Assembly: GCA_002070505.1 (NCBI GenBank)
Contig: MWDJ01000007.1
Location: forward strand, 1-64,000
Direction: 5' to 3'
From: Bacteroidetes bacterium ADurb.Bin145
GTDB lineage: Bacteria > Bacteroidota > Bacteroidia > Bacteroidales > VadinHA17
Length of the DNA: 64,000 nt
The notes beneath the pieces were generated by a model. It ran no database searches. It was not told where the DNA came from and worked only from the letters and a program-made list of their open reading frames with translations. Made by a program: the position numbers and the translations under genes. Each line of letters begins with the position of its first letter. Position 1 is the stretch's first letter. This document shows, in pieces, positions 1-7,108 of this stretch.

Positions 1-27
1 AATATAAATATAAAACATGTCAGCGAG

Positions 28-58
28 AAAAAAAGGAGATAATAAAATCATCTCCTTT
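28..58 (-). terminator. Rho-independent terminator of the tRNA-Asn unit
   Basis: On the minus strand a 9-bp stem (arms at 50-58 and 32-40) with a 9-nt loop is followed directly by a run of T (complement of 28-34). It lies just past the 3' end of tRNA-Asn, so it should end that transcript. Arm pairing is perfect. Confidence 0.8.
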
Positions 59-64
59 ATTTTG

Positions 65-138
65 CTCCCCAGGCTGGACTCGAACCGGCGACCCACGGAT
101 TAACAGTCCGTTGCTCTAACCAACTGAGCTACTGAGGA
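65..138 (-). tRNA. tRNA-Asn (anticodon GTT)
   Basis: The reverse complement folds into a full cloverleaf of 74 nt. It has a 7-bp acceptor stem (one G-U pair), a D-arm with the GG pair, an anticodon stem of 5 bp with loop CTGTTAA (anticodon GTT at 104-102), and a T-arm carrying GGTTCGAGTCC. CCA is not encoded. It is the last member of a three-unit tandem array with an exact 85-nt period. The two upstream units copy its 5' half. Confidence 0.95.
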
Positions 139-156
139 ATTTTATATTTTTCTTTT

Positions 157-223
157 TCCTCATTAGCTCCACGGATTAATCCCGATTCTTCGGGATTGCT
201 CTAACCAACTGAGCTACTGAGGA
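157..223 (-). other. tRNA-Asn-derived tRNA-like unit A (no anticodon)
   Basis: This 67-nt unit repeats the first 28 nt of tRNA-Asn exactly, covering the 5' acceptor strand and the whole D-arm. The 5' side of the anticodon arm is replaced by a perfect 7-bp hairpin ATCCCGA-AGAA-TCGGGAT. Residual tRNA sequence TAATCCGTGG follows, then TGAGGA, which can close a 6-bp acceptor stem with TCCTCA. There is no T-arm and no anticodon, so it cannot be a working tRNA. It starts exactly 85 nt upstream of the tRNA-Asn 5' end. Its function is unknown. Confidence 0.75.
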
Positions 224-241
224 ATTTTATACTTTCCTTTT

Positions 242-308
242 TCCTCATTAGCTCCACGGATTAATCCCGATTTCTCGGGATTGCTCTAACCAACTGAGCT
301 ACTGAGGA
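242..308 (-). other. tRNA-Asn-derived tRNA-like unit B (no anticodon)
   Basis: This is a second 67-nt copy, identical to unit A except for the hairpin tetraloop, which is GAAA (a GNRA loop) here and AGAA in unit A. The 7-bp stem is unchanged. It starts 85 nt upstream of unit A and is the first element after the predicted promoter, so all three units should share one transcript. Loop change with stem conservation hints at structural selection, but two copies are too few to prove it. Confidence 0.75.
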
Positions 309-337
309 ATTTTATTTTGCTTTTTAATTGAGCGTGG

Positions 338-368
338 CAAAAGTAAGGGCTTTTAGTGAATTATACAA
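338..368 (-). promoter_or_regulatory. Bacteroidota-type promoter of the tRNA-Asn unit
   Basis: On the minus strand TTG (368-366), a 20-nt spacer and TACTTTTG (345-338) match the Bacteroidota consensus TTG-N19/20-TAnnTTTG. The predicted start lies near 330, about 22 nt before tRNA-like unit B. It overlaps the leader of the divergent kinase gene. Confidence 0.6.
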
Positions 369-390
369 TATCTTTAACAAAAAAATCTGA

Positions 391-1380
391 ATGAAACGAA
401 TTCTTGGCATTGGGAACGCTCTGGTCGATATTATGACCCCGATAGATAACGACAAGATACTTGAATATCTTTCTCTGCCTAAGGGCAGCATGCAACTTGT
501 TGATGATGAAAGATCAGCAAAAATACAAAAGGAAACATCCCGCTTTGAGAGCACCAGGAGATCGGGAGGATCAGCTGCCAATACAATTCACGGTCTCGCC
601 ATGCTCGGTGCTGAAACAGGATTTATCGGTTCAATAGGCAGGGACGAGACGGGTGATCTTTTTGAGAGTGATATGAGAGAGGCCGGGGTGGAAACAATGT
701 TGTTCAGACGGATAACTGAAACAGGAATAGCTAAAGCTTTTATTTCACCTGATACCCAGAGGACTTTCGCCACTCACCTTGGAGCTGCTGTGGAACTGGA
801 AGCGGACGATATCAAGCCTGACTTTTTCAGGAATTACAATATTCTTTATCTCGAGGGTTATCTGACAAACGATCACCAGCTCGTACAGAAAGTATGCAGT
901 ATTGCAAAAGAGAACAGGATGGAAATAGCCCTGGATCTGGCAAGCTTTAATGTGGTAGAAGCCAATATTAAAATTTTCAGGGAAATAATAGACAATTATA
1001 CCGATATTATCTTCGGGAACGAAGACGAGGCGACATCCCTTACGGGACTTGCTCCAATGGAAGCCCTTGAAGAAATCGGAAAGAAATGCAGGATTACCGT
1101 AATAAAAACCGGGGAAAAAGGTTCACTGATAAAACGCGGGGAAGAAATAATCAGAATAGGTTCCCTGCCTGTTAACTGTAAGGACACAACCGGTGCCGGT
1201 GACCTGTATGCATCAGGATTCCTTTATGGTTATGCGCACGGTTTGTCTCTTGAGAAATGCGGTCTTTTAAGTGCATTGCTGGCCGGCAGGGTCATCGAGA
1301 CGATTGGTGCCCGGATTGACAAGGACAGATGGCCTGAAATAAAGAAAGAGGTATCAGCTATATTCAGAAAGAAAGATTAA
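391..1380 (+). CDS. PfkB-family sugar/nucleoside kinase (adenosine kinase-like)
   Basis: This 329-residue cytosolic protein of the ribokinase/PfkB family should phosphorylate a sugar or nucleoside hydroxyl with ATP. The N-terminal substrate motif GGSAANT lies near residue 60. The family signature DTTGAGD lies at about 265-271 and ends in the catalytic base Asp. Length is normal. Bacteroidota proteins of this type are usually called adenosine kinase, but substrate cannot be read from sequence and fructokinase-like activity is possible. The gene is monocistronic, divergent from the tRNA-Asn unit and convergent with the DUF4382 lipoprotein gene. Confidence 0.85.
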   Translation: MKRILGIGNALVDIMTPIDNDKILEYLSLPKGSMQLVDDERSAKIQKETSRFESTRRSGGSAANTIHGLAMLGAETGFIGSIGRDETGDLFESDMREAGVETMLFRRITETGIAKAFISPDTQRTFATHLGAAVELEADDIKPDFFRNYNILYLEGYLTNDHQLVQKVCSIAKENRMEIALDLASFNVVEANIKIFREIIDNYTDIIFGNEDEATSLTGLAPMEALEEIGKKCRITVIKTGEKGSLIKRGEEIIRIGSLPVNCKDTTGAGDLYASGFLYGYAHGLSLEKCGLLSALLAGRVIETIGARIDKDRWPEIKKEVSAIFRKKD

Positions 1381-1411
1381 CAGACTGTGTTTCACGGTGA
1401 ATAATAAAAGA

Positions 1412-1437
1412 GGGGTGAAATATTTCTATAACACCCC
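1412..1437 (-). terminator. Possible terminator after the DUF4382 lipoprotein gene
   Basis: A 6-bp GC-rich stem (GGGGTG with CACCCC) and a 14-nt loop sit between convergent genes. On the minus strand it is followed by the T-rich stretch TCTTTTATTATT. The plus-strand side has no T-tract. The stem is short and the loop large, so the call is tentative. Confidence 0.4.
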
Positions 1438-1462
1438 CAGTACTTGATTAAGGAGACGTGGA

Positions 1463-2296
1463 CTATTTGATTTTTAGTATAAAATCCCTGATCGTTCTGT
1501 TTCCTTCTGTCACTTTTATCCCTGAATACGTTAAAGTATCATAGTTTTCCTTGACTGCAGAAAGGGAGTAAGTTCCGGCAGGGACTCCCAGGAAAGCATA
1601 ATGTCCTGAGGCGTCTGAGAATGTGGTGGAAACGATTGTATCCTGTTCCAGCCAGATTTCAGCTTCATTTATTGGAGCATTGACAGTATCAGTAACCACC
1701 CCTTCTATTCTTCCGGTGGTTGTATTATTGACAGCCCTGATAACAGGTTTGAAAATAAATCCGTTTATTCCGGCTGGTTTATCCGGATTACCTCTTAAAA
1801 TAAAAGATCTTGATAAATCGAAGTCGATGAGAAGCTCTGAAGTGAGGCCGCCTTCAACAGTTATTTCAGGTCTGATGAAGATCTTTATCCCCGTCTGTCC
1901 TCCACTCGGAACTTTCACTTTATGTGAAACCCCGTCTTTGGTAACAAGCCCCGCTTCATTAACGTACAACCTTACAAGGTTATATTTACCGGCAGGGATC
2001 TCAATATCATCGGCAAGATCAGCTGTAACTCCATTCCTCAGATCAATCAGGTCAAAAACAGTTGTATCTTCTGTGATAGTGATAAATGGGTTGCCATCAG
2101 GGATGCCGTCACCGGCTTTTCTCATCTCGACTTTTGTTATTGTGACCCATGCAGATTCAATTTTCTCGATCGGAAAGGGAGCATCAGTTATTTTTATCGT
2201 CATCCTTCCGGTTCCATAGTTCTCAGAAGATTTATTACAACCCGGGATAAGGATTATCAGGATTGCTGCTAAAACTATAAGAATTGACTTTTTCAT
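1463..2296 (-). CDS. DUF4382 lipoprotein with C-terminal carboxypeptidase-regulatory-like domain
   Basis: The chosen ATG at 2296 gives a protein of 277 residues with a classic lipoprotein signal (hydrophobic stretch, lipobox LIPGC, Cys at about residue 20). An earlier in-frame start would bury the signal. The middle (about 30-190) resembles DUF4382, with the typical 'VTITKVEMRKAG' strand. The C-terminus (about 195-277) is a beta-sandwich of the carboxypeptidase-regulatory type (GxVTDxxxxPIxxAxI). It is likely anchored in the envelope. It lies 58 nt after the histidine kinase gene and may be the last member of that operon. Function is unknown; substrate or matrix binding is a guess. Confidence 0.75.
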   Translation of the reverse strand: MKKSILIVLAAILIILIPGCNKSSENYGTGRMTIKITDAPFPIEKIESAWVTITKVEMRKAGDGIPDGNPFITITEDTTVFDLIDLRNGVTADLADDIEIPAGKYNLVRLYVNEAGLVTKDGVSHKVKVPSGGQTGIKIFIRPEITVEGGLTSELLIDFDLSRSFILRGNPDKPAGINGFIFKPVIRAVNNTTTGRIEGVVTDTVNAPINEAEIWLEQDTIVSTTFSDASGHYAFLGVPAGTYSLSAVKENYDTLTYSGIKVTEGNRTIRDFILKIK

Positions 2297-2354
2297 AAGA
2301 TCTATAATTTTAATACGTTTAAAAGTCAAATCTAAGATCACGAAGATGAAGAAA

Positions 2355-3677
2355 TTATGAATTTGCAGGAAAAAGGAAAGAAAAAACAGTTCCTTTTCCG
2401 GATTCGGAAGAAACCGAGACCTCTATATTATGAAAATCAGCGATTGTTTTGGAAATAGCCAATCCTATGCCAGTCCCTTCACGGCTCGCAGGATCCCTCA
2501 TTTTGAAACGTTCAAACAAAGATTGTTTCTGTACTTCACTTAAACCCCTGCCCGTATCGGAAATACTTAGAAGATAACCGTTTTCGCGGAGGATGCCTCT
2601 TACTTTCACAACTCCTCCCTTTGGAGTGTTCTTTACTGCATTGTTCACGATGTTAAAAAGCATTGAAAAAATAAGTGATCTGTTGGCAGATTTAAAAATG
2701 AAATCTTCAGGCAATTCTGAAGTCAAATCAACACCCGCATCAGCAGCCACCGGTTTGATCTCTCCTGTGATTTCAAGTAATAAATCATTAAGCGAGAAGG
2801 ATTCATCCCTCAGATACTGATGACTTTCGATTCGGGCAATAAGCAGTAGAGAACTAATGAGACTCTGCAGGCGATGAAGGATTTTAAGGGACTCTTCTAT
2901 CTTGACTTCTGTTTCGGGATCGAGATCTTTTTTAAGTAAAATATTTTCCAGCTTGCTCCTCATAACTGAAACCGGAGTCATAAGTTCATGTGAAATATTG
3001 ACAGTTATCTCTTTTTCTTTTTTAAAAAGAGCATTTATATGATCCATAAGTTCATTCAATGCACTGTCAAGGCGTTGAAAATCGTATGTTGAGGTTTTAA
3101 CGCGGCTGTTGTCAAAATGAGAAGGATCAGAGATGCGTTTCAGCTTATTCTTGATCTTTTCAAGAGGTTTTAAAAGCAGGTTGGTATATTCAAGATCTGT
3201 TATAAAAGTCAGTATTATTATAAATATCAGAAATACCCACATTACCCTCCTGGTATTCTTCTCAGTGTAACGGATGCTTTCAAGACTTTTGCCAATTTCA
3301 AGCAGATATTTCTGATCGTTTATGACGAATGAATAATTAAGTACCCGGTATTCGATCTCTTCGCCCTCAATCAGTCTTGGAGCGACATCTATATAATTCA
3401 GATCTTCAACATTATCAATTCTCTCGAGGCTGATAAATTCTTCCTTAAGGATATTATAGCTTCCAAATGCATCGGAGGAATCCGATTGGATAAACGGTTC
3501 AATTCCTATATCAGAGATCTGAGCGATAACCTGTTCCCTTTTTTGGATAAGGTTGTTATCCACCTGCCTCAGGTTGATTCCTTGAATGATATAAGGCATT
3601 AATATGAGGAACATACCTGCGAAGACGACCTTCGAAAGCAGGTTAAAGAGTGATAGCTTGGTCCTCAGTTGCATCAT
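2355..3677 (-). CDS. Two-component sensor histidine kinase
   Basis: A membrane histidine kinase of 440 residues. It has a TM helix near the N-terminus, a periplasmic sensor of about 130 residues, a second TM near 150-170, then a HAMP-like linker and a HisKA H-box (SHELMTPV, phospho-His near residue 229). The ATPase domain shows an N-box (NIVNNAVKNTPKGG), G1 (DTGRG) and G2 (GTGIGLAI). The ATG at 3677 was chosen over a start at 3749 because it begins just before the first TM, is preceded by AGGGG and avoids overlap with the upstream regulator gene. The signal is unknown, but the neighbouring secreted and outer-membrane-like genes suggest an envelope cue. Confidence 0.9.
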   Translation of the reverse strand: MMQLRTKLSLFNLLSKVVFAGMFLILMPYIIQGINLRQVDNNLIQKREQVIAQISDIGIEPFIQSDSSDAFGSYNILKEEFISLERIDNVEDLNYIDVAPRLIEGEEIEYRVLNYSFVINDQKYLLEIGKSLESIRYTEKNTRRVMWVFLIFIIILTFITDLEYTNLLLKPLEKIKNKLKRISDPSHFDNSRVKTSTYDFQRLDSALNELMDHINALFKKEKEITVNISHELMTPVSVMRSKLENILLKKDLDPETEVKIEESLKILHRLQSLISSLLLIARIESHQYLRDESFSLNDLLLEITGEIKPVAADAGVDLTSELPEDFIFKSANRSLIFSMLFNIVNNAVKNTPKGGVVKVRGILRENGYLLSISDTGRGLSEVQKQSLFERFKMRDPASREGTGIGLAISKTIADFHNIEVSVSSESGKGTVFSFLFPANS

Positions 3678-3697
3678 GGTCCCCTGTCCCGGCGGTT

Positions 3698-4378
3698 TTA
3701 TTCTCCGTAACTTATCCTGTACCCGACGCCCCTCACTGTTTCCAGCCATGGAGTAGGGGCATGAGTATTTAGTTTTTTCCGGAGGTTTTTAATATGTACA
3801 TCAATAAAATTGCTGTCGTATTGATCATCAAGGATGTTACCCCAGATATGTTCATAAAGCTGAGTGCGGGTCAGAACTTTATTCCGGTTCAGAACAAGAT
3901 AAGAAAGGAGGTCAAATTCCTTTTTGGTAAGATCAACCTCATCACTTCTGCATATCAGTTTCCTTGAAGATAACTGCATCTCAAAATTTCCAAGAATAAT
4001 ATTATTTGTATCCACTTTGAATTTTCTTCTGGCGACTGCATTTATTCTTGCCAGCAGTTCAACAAGAGCAAATGGTTTTGCCAGGTAATCATCAGCACCA
4101 AGGTCAAGGCCTTTAACTTTATCTTCGATAGCACCACGGGCAGTTATTATTATAAATGAAGCCTCGCTGTTATACTTCCAGGCTTCATTTATCAGCTCCA
4201 ATCCGTTATAATCTGGCAGACCAAGATCCAGCAGAACAAAATCATAGAGATTCACAGCTATTTTTTCAGAGGCATCTTTCCCTGTAAAAGCCACATCGCA
4301 AAGAAAATTCTCCGATCGAAGGAAATCGGCTATTTCCGATGCAAGGCTTTTTTCATCTTCGACAATGAGTACATTCAT
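3698..4378 (-). CDS. OmpR/PhoB-family response regulator
   Basis: A DNA-binding response regulator of 226 residues. The receiver domain has acidic residues E7 and D8, phospho-acceptor D51 in LLDLGLPD, a conserved Thr in the IIITARG strand and Lys in YLAKPFA. The C-terminal winged helix (about 130-224) is of Trans_reg_C type (LTKKEFDLLSYLVLNRN, then VRGVGYRI). The start at 4378 directly begins the receiver strand MNVLIVEDE; longer starts add unrelated sequence. It lies 20 nt before the kinase gene and 10 nt after the outer-membrane-like gene, so it is clearly co-transcribed. Confidence 0.93.
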   Translation of the reverse strand: MNVLIVEDEKSLASEIADFLRSENFLCDVAFTGKDASEKIAVNLYDFVLLDLGLPDYNGLELINEAWKYNSEASFIIITARGAIEDKVKGLDLGADDYLAKPFALVELLARINAVARRKFKVDTNNIILGNFEMQLSSRKLICRSDEVDLTKKEFDLLSYLVLNRNKVLTRTQLYEHIWGNILDDQYDSNFIDVHIKNLRKKLNTHAPTPWLETVRGVGYRISYGE

Positions 4379-4388
4379 TATTACAAAA

Positions 4389-5279
4389 CTATAATATCCT
4401 GAAGTAAAAACTGAGTGAGAACAGGAATCCTTTAGTCTCTTGCGAAAAATCATTTTCGTAGAGAGGCAGGATATAACCGGGTTCAGCTTCCAATATGAAG
4501 CGATCGGAATTCAGTGCAACAGGGATGCCGAAATCAATTTCGAGTAAACTGAATTTTGTCGAAATCTGAGTACTGGACGAGAACTGACCGTTTTTCCCAC
4601 CCTTACCATACGGAGGTGAAAGCTTTATTGTACTTCCTTCAATTGTCTCGGCAGTAGTCAGGGGGCCGCAAATGAGATTTACATATGGGTCAATCGAAAA
4701 GAATAATTTCTTTGATGTAAAATCAGGTGTCTGGAAATATCTTGAATTACGGAACTGAAAAAATGCACTGTTATCTTCAGAAAACAGACCGCCTATTGAA
4801 AATTTCGTATATAAAAGTTTCCAGTCAAGTCCTGCAGTCAGGTTCCCGAAAACGAAGCTGCTGAAAAGAGAATCTACCAGGGATGGAGCAACATTGTAAT
4901 ATGAGATCCCTGAAGCAATATCGAACCATGAGTTAAAAACATGATTATAAGTGATTGTTGCCATATTGACAGCAAAAAAAGGATTCATATCCGCAAGATG
5001 TACCGAAGAAACGGTTGCATAAAAACTATCCTTATAACCATATGATAAAGCCGCGTAAGAGTATGGCTGGTCATGGGAGATTGTTGAACCCAGGTAGATC
5101 ATATTACTTCCGTATCCGGCGCCTCCGAAAAGAGAATGCAGGGAAGCGTCCGCTTGTGCAGAATCAGCTTCTGACGTTAATGTTTTATCCGGGATCTGTG
5201 AGACAGAATTCAACGGATTAATAAAGAATACGATGCTTAAAATTACTATAAACGGGATTTGTCTGAATGGCTTTTTCAT
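4389..5279 (-). CDS. Putative outer-membrane beta-barrel protein
   Basis: This 296-residue protein has a cleavable signal peptide (hydrophobic stretch at 9-22, cleavage near SVSQ). Many short amphipathic strands follow, ending in an aromatic-rich C-terminus (FLFSLSFYFRIL) typical of outer-membrane barrels. Phrases such as SYGYKDSFYATVSSVHLAD and the repeated Tyr/Phe alternation support a barrel. I do not recognise a named family. It sits between the small secreted protein gene and the response regulator with 10-17 nt gaps, so it may be a component or target of the sensing system. Confidence 0.65.
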   Translation of the reverse strand: MKKPFRQIPFIVILSIVFFINPLNSVSQIPDKTLTSEADSAQADASLHSLFGGAGYGSNMIYLGSTISHDQPYSYAALSYGYKDSFYATVSSVHLADMNPFFAVNMATITYNHVFNSWFDIASGISYYNVAPSLVDSLFSSFVFGNLTAGLDWKLLYTKFSIGGLFSEDNSAFFQFRNSRYFQTPDFTSKKLFFSIDPYVNLICGPLTTAETIEGSTIKLSPPYGKGGKNGQFSSSTQISTKFSLLEIDFGIPVALNSDRFILEAEPGYILPLYENDFSQETKGFLFSLSFYFRIL

Positions 5280-5296
5280 GATACTCAGCCATATTA

Positions 5297-5650
5297 TTAT
5301 CTTCCTCCCGGCCGACCGGCTCCGGCTGGTTTTCCGACTCCTTTGGGAATTCCCGATCCGGATGGTCTTACTATGTTTGGACGTGCACCCCTTGCCCTGC
5401 TCATATCGGGTTTTGCACTTTTAACCTGCTTAACACCTTCTGAAGCACCTTTGTTCTCAGCTTTTCTGTTCTGGTTTCCTCTTTCAGCATTGTTGTTCCT
5501 GTTTTGTCCTGCATCATTCTGGCCAGCATTCTGCATACTTACCTTTACCGTATCAGACTGAGCGGAAACAGACTGAGCATAACAATTCTTTCCGGCTATA
5601 ACCAGAAAGATGCTTAAAATTAATATCTGTGATAATTTAAAAACTTTCAT
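5297..5650 (-). CDS. Small secreted Arg/Gly/Asn-rich protein
   Basis: This 117-residue protein has a signal peptide (hydrophobic 7-20, cleavage near CYAQ). The mature part is low complexity: Asn/Gln/Ala-rich in the first half and very basic, with Arg, Gly and Pro, toward the C-terminus, which ends in GRPGGR. No fold or catalytic residue is visible; it is probably disordered. It is the first gene of a tight minus-strand run with a barrel protein and a two-component system. It may be a signal, a metal- or polyanion-binding peptide or a chaperone-like partner. I do not recognise the family. Confidence 0.65.
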   Translation of the reverse strand: MKVFKLSQILILSIFLVIAGKNCYAQSVSAQSDTVKVSMQNAGQNDAGQNRNNNAERGNQNRKAENKGASEGVKQVKSAKPDMSRARGARPNIVRPSGSGIPKGVGKPAGAGRPGGR

Positions 5651-5726
5651 CGCCGTGGGTATAATATATCACTTCGCGGAATTCTTCATCGCCAATATAT
5701 CTGATGAATATTTTCTGCTTCTGTTG

Positions 5727-5734
5727 CAAAATTA
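5727..5734 (-). promoter_or_regulatory. Candidate -7 element upstream of the sensing operon
   Basis: TAATTTTG on the minus strand matches TAnnTTTG and lies about 77 nt before the small secreted protein gene. No TTG is seen at the expected -33 position, so the call rests on one box. Confidence 0.3.
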
Positions 5735-5799
5735 TAAGATTAAGATGAAGAAAAGATGAAAAATACATCTGTTTTCAATTTCAGGGAGCCCGGAAGTCT

Positions 5800-7107
5800 T
5801 TAATATTTTGGCAGTTTATAACCATTATTGTACAATGGTGTTATCAGTTTGTTTGCTGGTTCGGTAGTAAACCTCTGTTTTTCATTATTCCAGAAAACTC
5901 TTTCGCCCGTCCGATAAGCGATATTCCCCATTTGAGCAACCAGTGCCACATTACGCCCGATGTTTATGTCGGCATTAAGTTTATTTGGGGTATTGTTTTT
6001 CAGGCAGTCCAGGAAGTTCCTTACATGAAGATCGAGGCCGACTCCGGTATTTTTCTGAAGAGGTACTGCTTCGATCTTTTGTTTTTCAGGGAAGACCTGC
6101 CATCCGTTGCGGTCAAGGACAAGCGTTCCGTTTTCGCCGGTATAGGCCATCCCATGAGGTCTTTGCCAGTTTCCCAGTCCGATGCCTATTGTATGTTCCC
6201 ATATCATCGAAAAGTCTTTGAAATCATACACGGCAGTCATTGTATCGGGTGTGACCATATCATCATCGGGGAAGGCATATTTCCCACCAATAGCCATAAC
6301 TGAATCCGGAACAGATTTTCCCATTCCGTATAATATATAATCAATGAGGTGCACTCCCCAGTCTGATAATTCGCCTCCGGCGTACTCCCAGTACCATCGC
6401 CAGTTATGGTGAAAACGGTTCTTGTTAAAGGGACGCATCGGAGCAGGGCCCAGCCACATTTTGTAATCCACACCCTGAGGAACCGGTGAATCAGGCACTT
6501 TTGGAACGGCACTTTTCCAGTCAATATATGACCAGGCTTTGCAGATACGAATACGTCCGAGTTTACCTGATCTCAGGTAGTTCATTGCGTCTGCAAAATG
6601 AGGCTGACTTCGCTGCCATTGTCCTACCTGTACGATTCTGCCGTGTTTTTTCACGGCATTCTGCATAATATTGATTTCAGCAATAGAGTTTCCAATCGGT
6701 TTTTCGACATAAGCACTTTTCCCTGCCTCAAGTGAGTCACAAAGGATAAGACAATGCCAATGATCGGGAGTCCCTATGATAACAACGTCAATATCCTTGT
6801 TCTCAAGCATATTTCGGTAATCGACATATAACCTGGGTTTTGGGCGGCCCAGTTTTACCAGATCATCAGTCCTCTTGTTAAGAATATTACGGTCAACATC
6901 ACATAATGCTGGGCACTCCACTTCAGGATTCTTCAGGAATGACTCAAGATCTGACCAGCCCATACCGTTACCGCCAATCATGGCAACATTTATTCTGTCA
7001 TTCGGTGCAACGCGTTTTCCTTTAGCTGCCAGTCCGTTCAGATGAATAACAGAGCCTGCTGCAATAACTGATGCGGTTTTAATGAACTCTCTTCGTGAAG
7101 ATGACAT
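5800..7107 (-). CDS. Gfo/Idh/MocA-family oxidoreductase with Tat signal
   Basis: An NAD(P)-dependent oxidoreductase of 435 residues, likely exported by the Tat pathway (SRREFIKTA near the N-terminus, then an Ala/Gly hydrophobic stretch). The Rossmann part shows VAMIGGNGMG, and EKPIGNS is the family's catalytic Lys-Pro motif. The C-terminal domain (GGELSDWGVHLIDYILYG) is typical of Bacteroidota secreted Gfo/Idh proteins that act on sugars or inositol-like compounds. The ATG at 7107 gives a proper Tat start. It begins one base after the stop of the M16 protease gene, so the two are co-transcribed. The substrate is unknown. Confidence 0.88.
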   Translation of the reverse strand: MSSSRREFIKTASVIAAGSVIHLNGLAAKGKRVAPNDRINVAMIGGNGMGWSDLESFLKNPEVECPALCDVDRNILNKRTDDLVKLGRPKPRLYVDYRNMLENKDIDVVIIGTPDHWHCLILCDSLEAGKSAYVEKPIGNSIAEINIMQNAVKKHGRIVQVGQWQRSQPHFADAMNYLRSGKLGRIRICKAWSYIDWKSAVPKVPDSPVPQGVDYKMWLGPAPMRPFNKNRFHHNWRWYWEYAGGELSDWGVHLIDYILYGMGKSVPDSVMAIGGKYAFPDDDMVTPDTMTAVYDFKDFSMIWEHTIGIGLGNWQRPHGMAYTGENGTLVLDRNGWQVFPEKQKIEAVPLQKNTGVGLDLHVRNFLDCLKNNTPNKLNADINIGRNVALVAQMGNIAYRTGERVFWNNEKQRFTTEPANKLITPLYNNGYKLPKY

Positions 7108-7108
7108 A

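Noticed and set aside
157-308. Two further tRNA genes
   Set aside because: The copies lack an anticodon and T-arm, so they cannot decode; they are listed as tRNA-like units.
65-308. Attachment-site duplications from an integrated element
   Set aside because: Integration normally duplicates the 3' end of a tRNA gene. Here the 5' half is repeated and no integrase is present.
1623-2219. 198-codon open frame on the plus strand
   Set aside because: It lies antisense to the DUF4382 lipoprotein gene and shows no motif, signal or promoter.
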